Positions 1 through 12,615 of a DNA stretch of 64,000 nt are shown here, piece after piece (positions within the stretch are counted from its first letter, which is position 1; every line of letters starts with the position of its first letter). The stretch spans positions 166,904-230,903 of the forward strand of contig QKWP01000138.1 in the NCBI GenBank assembly GCA_003550325.1, given 5' to 3'. The notes beneath the pieces are model-generated. The model made no database searches, had not been told where the DNA came from, and saw only the letters and a list, made by a program, of their open reading frames with translations. Made by a program: the position numbers and the translations under genes. This DNA comes from Gigaspora rosea (taxonomy: Eukaryota; Glomeromycota; Glomeromycetes; Diversisporales; Gigasporaceae).

Positions 1-1031
1 GTGAGAAAAATAAGTATATAGAGCTAGCATTATGCAATAAAGTGCGAAAGGGTTCAAAATATTACTATTTTTTCGGTTTGTTTTTTTTCATTATTTTTTT
101 GGGTTTAGTTTTTTTTGTTTTTATTTTTTTTGTCATTTTTTTTTATTTTTTCGTAAAAAATGTATAATAATATATAATAAAATATATAATATTGATTAAA
201 AATATATTTTTAATTAAATATAATGTATAATAATAATAATAAATAAAAAATATAAAATTTTATATTAAATTGCGAAACCTTGTGAAAATATGCGAAAACA
301 TGCGAAAATCTGTAAAATGGTTAAAAATAAGTATACAGTATAATAGTATTGTTATTTCTGATTTTTAATCTGATATCTATCGATTATTACCGATTATTAT
401 CGATTACTATCTTAATCGATAGTCCTCGTTATGGGGATTTAAATCGATTACTATCCAATAATGATAAAAATCGATAGTAATCGATGTGCAAATTTTGGTG
501 ATGTATGTTTTTATTATAATTTTAAGGACATGTCCTATGACTATTAAGCAAAGGTTTAATAAGAAATATAAAGAAATAATTTAAGCAAAGATTTAGTAAG
601 TTATTTAAAAGAATAATTTTTGATCAAAGTTTAATAAGTAATTTGAGTGAAGGTATAAAAAATAATTTGAAGATGAAGATTATCAATCTAAATTCATATA
701 ACAAACAACTAAAAACTAGTTTATGTGTACACTGCTAGTTTGGAATCAAAACAGCTTATTTTAAATGGTTTGATATTACTAGTTGCCATAGCACAGAAAC
801 AAAAATTCTATTAATCTCTATAATTAATTACAGTTTTTGATCAATCATAGTCTTTGATCAATTATAATCAATCAAAAGGCTATAATTGATTAAACTCTAT
901 AATTGATCAAAAGGCTATAATTGATTAAACTCAATAATTAATCATAATTGAACTAAAAATTTTATAATTGATCATATTTATTTTAACTGAGCAATTAACA
1001 TATTAGATTTGATTCTAATCTCTAGTTAATA
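1..1031. other. AT-rich intergenic DNA with ATCGAT cluster and 35-bp tandem duplication
   Basis: No coding region is visible. Bases 376-485 hold a cluster of ATCGATTA / TAATCGAT motifs on both strands, so the segment can fold on itself around the centre near 430. Bases 874-943 hold two copies of a 35-bp unit starting AAAAGGCTATAATTGAT (period 35). The rest is low-complexity A/T. Confidence 0.6.
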
Positions 1032-3487
1032 TAGTCCGGTGCAAAAACCTTTGTACACCAAATAAAAATTAATAAAAAATTTTTTTGCATATAAACTTAA
1101 TAATTTTTTAAAAAAATATAATTTTTAGATAATAGTTAAGTTTATTATAGCTTTTATTTGATTATTTTATATAGAAAATAAAATATTTTATTAATAGCAA
1201 CTTTTTTCAATATTTATCAATTTAATAAAATTGATCAAAAATAGTATAATTTAAAATCTATATACTAAGCTATTTTTTCAAAATTATAAAATAAAACCAA
1301 AATCATAAATTCTATTAAATAATATCTTTTAAATAAAAAAAGTTTATTTGCTGATCTGATAAAATTGGCAGAATTTCTATATTAGAAATTGGGATAAAAT
1401 TCCTATGATATTAATTATATACTAAAATCTGAGCAGAGCCAAATGAAAGTTGTAGATCTCGTCAAGATGCATCTAATAGTGGTTAGATAGGACCCCAAAG
1501 AACTCTAATATAACTCGGAGGTTACTAAAAAAAGAAATTTTGCATAGAAATTCATCAAACGTAGCATTTTTATATAGTAAATTTTTTTAAATTTTGGTTT
1601 ATTTTATACATCTATTTGGCTAATATTATACAAATTAGATCTAAGTTGTATCAGAGTTCTTCGAGGTCCTAGTTAGATCATCCATATTGGTCTAGTAAAT
1701 CATGAGAAATTATTAAAAAACAATTGGCTAACTATATAAAATCTCTATATCATATTGGCCAATTTGTTTCCTTATATATGACAATTGGTTGTTTAATGTA
1801 TGTAAAAACATACACATGTACACAACTTGTACACATATCTGATATTTGATATCAGATAACGGATAATGAATTAATTGCATGAAAAATTAGAAAAATTCAA
1901 AATTTTTAAAAAATTTTATTTTGAAAGACATTACTTTATACTAATGATTTTGAAAACTTTTACTTCATAGCGAATATTTCAAAATGCCATTTCATACTGC
2001 AATAAATATTTTCTGGAACATAATTTCAAGATAAAACTTTAAAGAACACCTTATAAAGTATCTTTTTATTCAAAATAACAATAATTCCTGTGTTTGATAC
2101 AAGTAAAAGGTTTGTACACAAATGACTTAAAAATTTTGTATACAAATAACCTAAACATTTTAAATAAAATAACAATATTTGTAAGCATAAAAGTATTAAG
2201 AAAATGTTTATAAAGACGAAAAATATGGTATAAAAATATTATGTCTACGGTTATTATATTTACTTACTGCAGTAATATAAATTCCACCGAAAACCAATTC
2301 CCAAAGATTAATATACTAAGACAACCTAAACATTTAAATCAAATATAAATAAAAAAATACAAAGATAACAAAAACAACAAGACAAAAAAAGGGTATAAAA
2401 TTTTGCTAATGCTCTAGACACCTTGCAAAGTGTTATACCTACCATTTAGCTAAATACCTTTTAATTGTTGTGGAGTTAATTTCGCGAAAAACCAATTTCC
2501 AACCGATTAACACACTAGCAATTTCAAGAAACTTTTTCGAAATGATAGTTTGTGATTGGTTAAAAATATCATTTCATCATGAGACTTATTTTTAGTGTAA
2601 GATAAATTCGCAATAATCATCATCAATATTAATTTGATTGGTACAATTTTGAAGATCTAATTCGAAAACATCACCAAAAGATCCAAATTGGCCCATATGT
2701 AAACAATATTTGTTTATATAGAAATTTTACATAATCAGCCAATCATTTTTTAATAATTTCTCACGATCTACTAGGTCGATTTGGATGATCTAACCACCAT
2801 TAGATGCATCTCGATGAGCTCTACAACTTTCAATTAATCAATATATGTTATTAACTTAATAAAAAAATACTTTTCATTTGACTCCGCTAAGATTTTAGCA
2901 TATAATTAATATAATAGAAATTTTACCCCAATTTCTAATATAGAAATTCTGCCAATCTTATCCAGATCAGCAAATAAACTTTTTTATTTAAAAGATATTA
3001 TTTAGTAGAATTTATGATTTTGTTTTTATTATATAATTTTGAAAACTTAGCTCAGTATATAGATTTTAAATTAAACTAAGCTATTTTTGACAAATTTTTT
3101 AAATTGAATTGAATAACTTTGAAGCTTAATTTCTATATGACTTGTAATTCAAATTTAATAAAATTTATAAAGTACATTTATTATATACACACCAAGGCAC
3201 TTGCATAACATAAGCACATTACACTACATATTTAGTCTAAAAATAGCAAATATATAATTTATTTCAACCCAACTTTTTTTATTATTTTTTAAATTAAAAA
3301 AGTTTTTTTTATTAATTATAAAAGTATAACTATAATATAATAATAAAAAGAATATAAATAATTAATATAAAAGTTAGTTTATTGAAATATAAAAAAATTA
3401 TATATATACTATCAATAATTTATTAATTTTTAATTGTAGCAAAAAAATGGGTTAAATTTGGTATACAAATGTTTTTGCACTGGACTA
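1032..3487. mobile_element. Non-autonomous TIR element, TA target (Tc1/mariner-like), 2.46 kb
   Basis: The left end (from 1032) reads TAGTCCGGTGCAAAAACC and the right end (to 3487) is its inverted near-copy TAGTCCAGTGCAAAAAC. The element is flanked by, or starts with, TA, as expected for a Tc1/mariner-type target. Long subterminal inverted repeats follow: about 1330-1700 pairs with about 2650-3000, including the motif ATCTCGATGAGCTCTAC. No transposase reading frame is present, so it is a large MITE or deletion derivative. The superfamily call rests only on the TA target. Confidence 0.75.
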
Positions 3488-4379
3488 TATAAAGATATTT
3501 TTATGATATAGCAGTATATTAGTAGTATATTAATAGAGTTTTCATTATATATAATTTGCCAAATAATTTTTTAAGTTCCATTGGCTCAATTGTTATAGAT
3601 ATATATATTAATAGTTAAATGACTTTCATTCCAATAAATAGAGATAAAATTTTATATAGTGCATTTTGCTGTATGTCAGAAACTTTTGCAATTAGTATCT
3701 GTTAAAGGTTTTTAATAGTATGTACCTTGTGCATAGAAGTAAATAAGAGGTTAACAAAGATCCTAAGTATGCTCTTTTGCAGTATCAAAGTTTAACTTGA
3801 TATGAATATTATTGTATATTATAAGAAATATAGTATCTTTTCATTTTTTAGATATTATTTAATTATCCCTAATAATTCGTAATCTTAAAGCATCTCTTTG
3901 AGATTTAGTAAGAGTTTCTTTATGCATATTTTTCAATAAAAAAGTATAAAAAAATATTAATTTGTTATATTGGTTTTTTGAGTTTAATAAAATGTTTAAT
4001 GCTTTATTAGAAACCCAAATATCTTTTATATGGATTATAACTAATCTGCACAAATTTTAAGGCTTTGCTGTCTCTAAAATTTAGTAAATTTGCTAAACTT
4101 TCAATTAATATTAGAAAATTTTTTATATAGATTTATATTGATATATAGAAATTAATTGATATATATCAATAGAAAATAATAATATATATTATATATCTAT
4201 AATTAATATATATTGTAAATTAAAATAAACATTATTATAAATCTGATAATTGATTATTATCAAATTATTTAAATTAATGCATAATGATTTTTAGCTATTA
4301 ATCACTATATAGCATATATATATAAATTACTAGAGTAATAAATCATGGTTACATAAATTATTAATTCTTATTTTTCAGA
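3488..4379. other. AT-rich spacer, no gene seen
   Basis: A 64-codon minus-strand frame at 3859-4053 has no recognisable family, no introns and AT-driven composition. I do not support it as a gene. The rest holds simple A/T runs. Confidence 0.5.
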
Positions 4380-5390
4380 CTATCATATGTCAAAGAGAGT
4401 TATTGATCACATAGTTTGGACTAAAGCTGCTAGTGAAACTAAATTGTAATCGTGCACTGATTTTCACCAATCACAATCACCTATAAGCATTGGTGAAACT
4501 AATGAAACTGGTGAAACTAGTAATTCTGGTAAAACTAGTAATACTGGTAATACTAGTGAAACTGGTGATACAAATAAAACTAGTAATACTAGTGAAACTA
4601 GTAATACTAGTGAGACTAGTAAAACTGGTAAAACTAGTGAAACTGATGAAACTAATAAAAATGTGATACTAGTAAAACTGGTAATACTGGTGAAATTGAT
4701 GAAACTGATAAATTAGTTAAACCAGTAATACTAGTAATACTAGTGATATCAGTAATACTAGTAATAGCAGTGATACTAATAATGCTAGTGAAAATAGTTG
4801 TATTAGTAAAATTAGCAATACTGTAATATTAATAATACTGATAATAAAATTTAGATAATATAATTTTGAATAGTTTTATTACTAATAAATCTCATTCATT
4901 TTAATTAAAAAAATTATTTAAACCAAAGTTAATTTTTTAAAAAATTTTAAATATTACCAGTATTACCAGTTTCATCAGTATTACCAGTATCACTAGTATT
5001 ACCAATTTCATTAGTTTCACCAATTTTACTAGTATCACCAGTATCACTAGCTTCAGCAGTTTCACTAGTATTACTAGTATCACTAGTATTACCAGTATCT
5101 TCAGTTTCATTAGTACTACTGGTATCACCAGTTTCATTATATCATCTAGTTTCACCTAGTTTTACCAGTTTCACCAAATCACTTTTTAAGTTTCACCAGT
5201 TTTACTAGTTTTACTAGTTTCACCAGTTTCAACTAGTGAAAATAATTAGTTTTACCTGCAACTCTAGTTTAAAGATTTTATTGCTGACTACTATTTAGTA
5301 ATTTACATTACAGATGTAGATAATCTATTTTTATTTAATTCAATATTTTTTTTTTTTTACTCTTTGACACATCTGCTAATATTTTATTAA
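4380..5390. repeat. Inverted pair of ACTAGT/ACTGGT minisatellite arrays
   Basis: 4485-4840 is built of 9-12 base units such as ACTAGTGAAACTGGTAAT on the + strand. 4955-5240 carries the same units in reverse complement (ATTACCAGTTTCACTAGT). Both arms are bordered outside by a related unique segment (ATGTCAAAGAGAGT at about 4387; reverse complement near 5350), so a unit of about 450 bp was duplicated in inverted orientation. Read on the + strand from the ATG at 4387, the left arm gives a short leader, one stop, then a Thr-Ser/Gly-Asn/Glu-Thr repeat. A former low-complexity coding sequence is therefore possible but unproven. Confidence 0.75.
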
Positions 5391-5988
5391 AACTAGTATT
5401 AAGTACTATTTATAGCCTGTTAATACATAATACTTTAAACTAAAATTCGACATCATGCAGTTACTTCAAGAGCACCTACATGCGACCGGTCACACCACTT
5501 TACAGATAAAGCAGATATAAACTTTGTCAGCCCACATCAAAGAGCGACAGAGGATTTCCCTTCAAACCCCTCCCACCTAGCATCAATGGTAGGGATAAAT
5601 CAACTATTTAAGAAAAACAAATAAAATGAGAAACAAAAAGAGATATAAAAAAAGGGGAATAACTACAAAACCTAAACGAAAAACCAAAACTAGCAAAAAT
5701 AATAAAAATGAAAGATGAGAGAAATGAAGAAAAACTCTATGCTAATGATATAAACTAACAAATGAAAATATAAAAAGCCACACAGGGCAAAAGAAAAAGT
5801 AGATAAAAATTATATAATACTGCACTAAACCATATTCGTCAAAGTATTATATGTACATTACAGAAAGGAAAAGAAAAAGGAAAGAAAAAAAAACTACGCC
5901 TAAAAGAAACTTCTAGAAGAAAATAAATTTTTTCTGGTATTTTCTCCAGATCATCCTCACGTGTCATTTATTGTCTATTTCGCAGGCG
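5391..5988. other. Spacer with a GC-richer patch, no gene identified
   Basis: 5450-5600 is clearly less AT-rich than its surroundings and contains the phrase CCCACATCAAAGAGC, which recurs at about 10590. The remainder is A-rich low complexity. No frame, RNA or terminal repeat could be supported. Confidence 0.4.
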
Positions 5989-6366
5989 TCAAAACTTACT
6001 CGTGACCGAGCTCCGATTTGGTAGGCGCATTTCCAAATTGTGAGGAGTAAAAATTGCCGATCTTTTGGAGGGGTGAGCTAGATTTCCCACTTTTTGGCGA
6101 AAATTTCGAAAAAACCAAGGAGAAATATTGAGGGCACCAAAACTTGTAAAGAGTGTAAGTTTTATGTTTTGTAGAATAGTATTGATAACCAAAAGTATGT
6201 TTCTGTCTAAACTTCCACATCTTTTGACAAAAAACTCTAGAGTTTTAGCTCTACTACATTTTCTATAGCAATGAAGTCTTCCACTCGGAGAACCAAACCC
6301 ACAAGGAGAAATCTTTTTCAGCTCTATTTCAGTCATCTCACATGCAATCTGAAGTCCTGTATCCAA
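5989..6366 (-). other. Unrecognised 125-codon open frame, probably part of a dispersed repeat
   Basis: The minus-strand frame is open for 125 codons in a patch with higher GC than its flanks. The C-terminal half (SPWFFRNFRQKVGNLAHPSK) resembles a frame I recall as repeated in Rhizophagus assemblies, but I cannot verify that. There is no known domain, signal peptide or membrane segment. An overlapping frame at 5996-6220 is a shadow. The likeliest reading is a repeat element whose conserved DNA happens to stay open; a small lineage-specific protein cannot be excluded. Confidence 0.3.
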
Positions 6367-6487
6367 GCTGCTTCTAGATAAAGTTTTTGTTATGTATAAA
6401 AATACTAACTACAAAATTTTCGTAGGTCAGCATTTATGAAAAATTTTGGTCCAGAGGATCGTTGGAAAGAGTTGAATGGCAAATCCC

Positions 6488-6700
6488 ATTTAATTCAATA
6501 TTAAAAGTTTTTTTTGATACAAAAAATATATACAAGTTATTTATTTTATATTTAACATATATTTTTGAAAATAAGCTACTCTGAAAATAAGCTACTCCCT
6601 TGGTTTGACCAAAAAACCTAAAAACTTGTTTAACCTGAAAATAAGCTACCTGGCTTTTTTCGAACCAAAACAATAATTAAATTTTTTGTTCTAAAAATAA
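6488..6700. repeat. AAAATAAGCTACYC interspersed repeat
   Basis: AAAATAAGCTAC occurs four times between 6570 and 6705, spaced 19-60 bp apart, in a context like that of the MITEs at 8130-8275 and 39725-39915. The minus-strand frame at 6434-6673 reads straight through these repeats and is not supported as a gene. Confidence 0.5.
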
Positions 6701-7357
6701 GCTACTCGCAAATCTGTGCATAGCATATAGTAAATAAACAAGTTTCTAGCAACTTATTATTTTCCTGAGAAAATAATAAGCATTACTAAAAAATTGATTT
6801 TTTACTATCACAATATTATGCAATATATTGTGTATAAGTGCATGCATATCTTCTTCCCACGCTAACTTGCAACTATCTTTTGATTCCTTTAATGATCCAT
6901 ACTTTTAAAATTAAATAAATAAATTAAATTAAAATAAACCATAAGTTATATTTAAATAAAAATAAAAAGTAAAAACCGAATAAAGAATATAAATAAATCG
7001 AAGAAATAAATTATTATAAGAAAAAATAATAAATAAGTTAAAAAATAATTAATTAAAATATAAATAAAACAAATAACATAAAATAAAATTTAAATTATAA
7101 AATTATAAAAGAACTGTTAAAAAAGAATAAATTCAAAAAAATAAAAAATAAAAATAAATAATAGAAAAATAAATAAATAAGAAATTAAAAAAAGAAAATG
7201 GATTAAAAAAAGTTAAAAAAAGTCAAAAAGTTAAAAAAAAGTTATAAAACAAAAAAATAAAAATAGCAAAGCAAAAAAAAAACAATTTGATATGCACTTT
7301 AGTTCGTATTAATATACAATATAATAAATAAAAATAGAGAATTGAGTATACATATTA
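6701..7357. other. A-rich low-complexity spacer
   Basis: 6900-7290 is almost only AAATAAATAAA-type sequence. I see no gene, RNA or clear terminal repeat. Confidence 0.6.
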
Positions 7358-7365
7358 CATATATG

Positions 7366-8066
7366 TAGAGGTTGTACCTGAAATAAATTTCAAATTCTGG
7401 ATAACCCGCCCGTTTACCAGATTATTACTGGGTCACAAACTGGATTGTTTTGAAAAATCCGAGTTACCCGGGTGACCCGGTTGACCCGGTTTGTTTGATT
7501 GGCTAATGCAAAATTAAGGTAGCTCTTAAGGGTATGTAATTTTTTTAGGGGTGTACCCGTTAAAAAATTTAAGCTCAGGGTTACTCACCGTTTACAACAT
7601 TATAAAATGGGTCATCTTAATAATCCGGGTAACCCAGTTTTTTTTTGATTGATTGATGCAAAATCATAAATTCTCTTATATGCATTTTTTTAAAAAACTA
7701 CGTATAATGATAATGGTAACCGATAAATTTATTTAATTTTTATGTATAAACTTTAATATATAAGTTTAACTGGCCTAAAATTAATTCGGCAAATTTTACA
7801 GGTGCTCCGAGAATCATGATAATAGCTGTAACATAATCAGTTTATTCTCCAATGGCTAGAGGCTGTCGAAAAATAAACTGGGTTTAAATAATAAAATTTA
7901 AAATGACCTTACTCCCAACGGACATACGTACTGTACATACGTTTGTACGTTACATTATCATGCTTATGGATAATAAATCCAGGTTACCCGGTTAACGATA
8001 GCTATGACCCAGTTGACAGGTGTTAACCGGGTTACCCAGGTAACGCTTATGCAGGTACAAGCTCTA
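7366..8066. mobile_element. hAT-type MITE, 701 bp, perfect 8-bp target duplication
   Basis: The termini are inverted repeats (TAGAGGTTGTACCTG on the left; CAGGTACAAGCTCTA on the right, one mismatch after inversion). The same 8 bases, CATATATG, flank both sides (7358-7365 and 8067-8074). An 8-bp duplication with short TIRs is the hAT signature. The interior carries several GGGTTACCCGGTT-like motifs that pair left with right. There is no transposase frame; the minus-strand frame at 7964-8158 crosses the boundary and is spurious. Confidence 0.88.
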
Positions 8067-8129
8067 CATATATGTACGTATATATATATTAAAAATCTGT
8101 TCACAAAGTTAATATTCGTGAAAATGTTT

Positions 8130-8275
8130 TTAAAAAGATAATACCCAATAATAAGCAACCTTTGCTATCAGGTATAAATTCTTAAAAACTTGTATAATCC
8201 AAAAATAAGCTACCCAGTTTTTTTATTTAAAATTGTCCAAAAAAGGTTGCTTATTTTTGGGAATCTACGGTATAT
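8130..8275. mobile_element. Short TIR element of the AAAATAAGC family
   Basis: CCAATAATAAGCAACCTTT near 8143 is inverted as AAAAGGTTGCTTATTTTTGG near 8245-8265, giving a foldback of about 140 bp. The left end is worn and I could not fix a target duplication. Confidence 0.5.
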
Positions 8276-8289
8276 TTTTTCTTTTGTTC

Positions 8290-9900
8290 TTACTAATTTT
8301 TTTCTTTTTTTTTTTTAGTTTTGTGCTTTACTGAAAAACGTGCAAGGAAATCTTGGAACTAGAAATAGAGTTTCGGAAACCAAGATTAGTATATTAGTTT
8401 TTTCTTTGTTTTTTTTTAGTTTTATTTATTTATTAACATTTTTTTTCTATAGCATATTTTTATTGAGATATTAAAATAGTATTAAAAATGAAGGTTTGAG
8501 AACTAGGCTAGCAAAAAAAATATATATAGCTCTTTCTTGTTTGTTTTTCTTGTCTTTTGATATTTTTGTTTACTAATGTTTTTTTGTACTATGTTTTGTT
8601 AAGGTATTAAAATAGTACTGGGAATAGAGATTTAAGAACTAGAACAGTTACAAAAACATATACAGCTCTTTCTTGTTTGTTTTTTTTTATCTTTTAGTAT
8701 TATTTGTTTACTAATATTTTTTTTTTACTATGTTTCATTGAAGTATTGAAATAGCACTAAGAATGGGGATTCAAGAACCTGGGCTAACAAAAAAAATGTA
8801 CTATATTTACTCAAAATAATATGCACCTGTGCGTTATTTTGAGAGGATGTGTATTATTTTGAGTATGCATATGGATGTCATTTTAGGATAAAGGTTTAAT
8901 TTTTAAAAAAATTGTGCATTATATATGTGTGATATATAAAAAACCTGTATTTCTTAATTTTATATATAGACCTTTCAACCTAAGTCAGATTTTTTGACTA
9001 AAAAAAATTTTTATTTTTGCTTGTTATTTGAATTTGTTATTTCAGTAGATTATTAATTTAGCATTTGGAGTGTTCATTATATTGGAATGCACATGAGCAT
9101 TATTTCAAAACCAATATACTAAAAATGCAATTTTGAAATAATGCCCATGTAAGTTATTTTAAGTAAATAGGATATAGCTCTTTCTTGTTTGTTTTTTTTT
9201 GTTTTTTAGTATTATTTGTTTACTACCATTTTTTTTTGTACCTTGTTCTATTGAGGTATTGAAATGGTGCCAGGAATGGAAATTTAAGAACTAGAGCTGA
9301 CAAAAAAACATGTACAGCTCTTTCTTGTTTGTTTTTTTTTTGTCTTTCAGTATTATTCATTTTTTCTACTAATTTTTTTTGTAGATTCATGTTCTATTAA
9401 GGTATTGAAATAGTACTAGAAATGGAAATTTGAGAACTGGGCTGATAAAAAAATATATAGCTCTTATTTGTTTGTTTTTTTTTGTTTTTTAATATTTTTG
9501 TTTACTAATGTTTTTTTTGTACTATGTTTTGTTGAGATATTGAAATAGTACTGAAATAGAAATTTGAATATTAGGACTATCACAAAAAAAACATATACAG
9601 CTCTTTCTTGTTTGTTTTTTTTGTCTTTTAGTATATTTGTTTACTAACATTGTTTACTGTATATTTCATTAAGGTATTGAAATAGTGCTAGGAATAGATA
9701 TTTGAGAACTAGAACTGTCATAAAAAAACATGTAAAGCTCTTTCTTTTTTTTTTGTTTTTAAGCATTATTCGTTTTCTACTAATTTTCTTTTTGTAGATT
9801 TGTGCTTCCTTAAGACATTGAGATAGTGCTAGAAATGAAGATTTAAAAACTGGGTTAACAAAAAAAATGCACAGCTCTTTTTTGTTTGTTCTTGTTATAT
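8290..9900. repeat. Tandem array with ~138-bp period
   Basis: The phrase AGCTCTTTCTTGTTTG starts units at about 8529, 8665, 9176, 9316, 9459, 9598, 9737 and 9874, with spacings of 136-143 bp except where the element at 8801-9172 interrupts. Each unit runs poly-T, TTTACTAATATT, poly-T, GTACTATGTTTTGTTGAGGT, then an A-rich half. Units have diverged from one another. No coding capacity is seen. Confidence 0.85.
8801..9172. mobile_element. 372-bp TIR element in the tandem array (TA target)
   Basis: The left end is CTATATTTACTCAAAATAA; the inverted right end is TCCTATTTACTTAAAATAA. TA sits on each side (8799-8800 and 9173-9174). The array phrase TGTA|CAGCTC is split exactly here, so the element inserted after the array formed. 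It has no open frame of note. Confidence 0.8.
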
Positions 9901-10500
9901 TACTATAAAAAATATATAGTAATTATAGGATTATATAGTAATTATATAATTTAAAAATATATTAAAGGTAGTGTGAATGTAGATTATTTTTATATAGAAT
10001 CATCATACAAATAAATTTTGTATAGGTATCACAAATATGCCACTGATTAAAATTTTTTATATTACGATCAATTTTAACCAAAAATTTGTAGCGTGTAGAT
10101 TAGATCCTTCTATTTATGTCTTGAAATTTTAAATCTATATAACATTTTAAAAAAAACATATATATATATATATAGTAAAATTTGTCTAGATTGATTAAAA
10201 TTTGCCTAGGTAGTACAAAAAATTGGTTTATTGTTCACGTTCTAGAATAAATGATTATTCAATTAAAATTGACTACAAACGTTGAGACTCATATTGCTTT
10301 ATTAAATAGAAGTTTTATACAAGTAGTTTATATATAAATAATTTTGTACTTCACGTTTGGTAACTTGTATCTCTATGTATTATGTATTAACTTTTAAGAA
10401 AAACTAATCTCGTTCTGATTTAATATCGAAATCATACCTGAAAACAATGAATAATTGTTAGTAAAAAAAATGAAATAAAAACATAATATATAGCCAGTCC
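9901..10500. other. AT-rich spacer
   Basis: I see no gene or clear element; only A/T-rich single-copy-looking sequence and a TA run near 10160. Confidence 0.5.
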
Positions 10501-10539
10501 GTCTTAAAATTTTTAATCATCACTATACAAAAATAAAGA

Positions 10540-11425
10540 GGAAGAACAGAAGCAAAACTAAATTAGCCTCAAAGTTTTATTCACAGTCCCACATCAAAGA
10601 GCCAAGTAAATCATAACCTAGTCTCACTTTCTTGACTTAATCTCTGATGTTCAACAAAACTAAGATTTATGAAAAGGAAAGTATTGAAATATTAACCAAA
10701 TTTTAATTTCAAAAAGTTAAAAAAAAAAAAATTGATGCATATTGTCTCAGAGTTTTATTTCTATTTAGTATTCCCATATTGAAAATTTGCTATACTCTAC
10801 AAGAAAGACAAAAAAAAGAAAATAGAAGAAAATTACTTATTCACATCCCAGCTCTACTTTACTAGCCCAAGTTCAACAAAACCAAAGTCTACAAAAAAGA
10901 AACTATTAGTCTTAGAAAAAAAAACAAACCAAAAAAAGAAAAAATGTTAATACTTATTACCTCTAAGTTCTATTTTATTCTTACATTAAAGATTCATTGA
11001 GCCCTACAAGGAAAAGAAAATTAGTAATCATATAACAAGAAAAAGTAAAATAGGAAAAAGTGTACTTACTTATATTCCTAATTTTAACAAACCTATGATT
11101 AATTCGATCTTTCTTTCTCTAACTGGATTATAGCCAAAATGTGGGTTACAAAGTCATAACTTTTGCTTAAAATAACAAATACAAGGTCTAAAAAATGAAT
11201 GTATTAGTCTCAGAAAATAAAGGAGAAAAGAAAAAATTAATATCTAACAGTTATTTCTATTACTATATCAAAAATTCGTAGTGTTTTACCAGAAAAGAAA
11301 GTGACACATACTAACAAAAACAACAAAGAAAAAAGTATTGTTTTACATTCTGATTCCACTTTCCTGTCCTAAATTTAATAAAAAAAATATTAGTCCCAAA
11401 AAATATATTAAAATTAAAATACAAT
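10540..11425. repeat. Worn tandem-like repeat (CAAAACCAAGGTCTACAAAA units)
   Basis: Two phrases alternate: a T-rich one (AGTTTTATTTCTATT) near 10569, 10751, 10970 and 11252, and CAAAAYYAARTYTAYRAAA near 10654, 10878, 11190 and 11373. Spacing varies from about 180 to 280 bp, so the period has decayed. A single related phrase lies near 5510. The reality of the repeat is likely; its unit boundaries are not fixed. Confidence 0.45.
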
Positions 11426-11431
11426 AAATAA

Positions 11432-12340
11432 AGGGAATTGCTATTCGTACCATGGATTTTTGCTATTCGCACTATGGTTACACAAAAATTTTTATTTTTA
11501 GGGAATATTTAAAGTGTTGTGCATTATATGTTTTTAACTATTTAGTTAGTCTATTTAGTTAGTTAAAGTTAGGGTAAGGGTTAGTTTGGGTTAGTGTTAG
11601 GACATGTTTTATAGGTAAAATCACCTTCTCGACATTTTTTATTAGTGCATCAATATAGGTTTAGGCATTAGTTTTCTTGTATTCTTCGTTTTCTCACTTT
11701 TTTTTCTTTTTTTCTTCGTCGGGCTGATCCGTGTCGATCAAAACAAACAATTTGATTGGTCTTATATCACGTAATTGCACAATGCTTTAAATGACCCCTA
11801 TTTTTAGAATTCAAAATAATATATGCACTTATATTACACAAAGGCTTAGTGCATTGTTTTTGCAAAAATAATTTTGGTTACATACTACTGATATCATGTA
11901 ACGTTATACAAGTCTAATTTTGGTAACCTAACCTTGGGTCGGCCAGCATTAAGCTTAATGCTAGTGGGCACTATCATAATAATACCACTAGCGGAGTTAG
12001 ACATAATTCCGGCCCACTCTAACTCTAAATCTAGGACATATACATCTAGTATATGTACAGTGATTGGCTAAATTTAGGGTTAGAGTGGGCCGTAATTATG
12101 TCTAACTCCGCTAGGGGCATTATCTCCACTAGCTTTAAGCTTAATGCTGGCCGACCCAGGTTAGGTTACCAAAAAAAAATTAGACTTGTGTAATGTTATA
12201 TGACATTAGCGGCATGTAAGTAAAATTATTTTTGCACCGAGCATTTGTATAACACAAGTGCATAAATACTAAAAATAAAAATTCTTGTACAACCATGGTG
12301 CAAAATAGCAAAAATTCATGGTGCGAAATAGCAATTCTCT
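11432..12340. mobile_element. Palindromic (foldback) element, 909 bp
   Basis: The outer ends are inverted copies (AGGGAATTGCTATTCG left; AGAGAATTGCTATTTCG after inversion right), and the pairing continues for about 70 bp. After removing the nested MITE at 11500-11799, the arms keep pairing inward past the GGTCGGCCAGCATTAAGCTT motif (about 11937-11960 with 12130-12160) to a centre near 12035. The element is therefore nearly a perfect hairpin. There is no reading frame. Confidence 0.8.
11500..11799. mobile_element. MITE with GGGTTAG core, copy 1 (nested)
   Basis: TIRs: AGGGAATATTTAAAG left and AGGGGTCATTTAAAG after inversion right. The 6 bases ATTTTT lie on both sides (11494-11499 and 11800-11805). 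The interior holds GGGTTAGTTTGGGTTAG, TATTAGTGCATCAA and TCGGGCTGATCCGTG, shared with the copies near 12620, 16368 and 44070. It interrupts the left arm of the palindrome, so it is the younger insertion. Confidence 0.8.
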
Positions 12341-12615
12341 AAATATAAGTAAACTATTACCTCTTGTTTTCATGAATTTTTTATCTGTAGTAATTGGTAA
12401 GAATGTAAGTGTATATTATACTATATACTATATATAAAAAATTCTACACATGTTTGATTTTTATTTGTGTAATAATATGTTATACAAAAATTTTTGCAAT
12501 CGATTTTATATGAAAAATAGTCTACGTTCATCCTATCCTTAAGTTTTAATAAATTAAAAATTTTTTAAAATTGAATTTTTTTAATAAATTATATATTTTT
12601 TATGAGCATTAGTTC

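Noticed and set aside
4937..5155. Minus-strand 72-codon frame of Leu/Val/Ile/Lys repeats
   Set aside because: It is a frame of the inverted ACTAGT minisatellite; its composition follows the DNA repeat, not a membrane protein.
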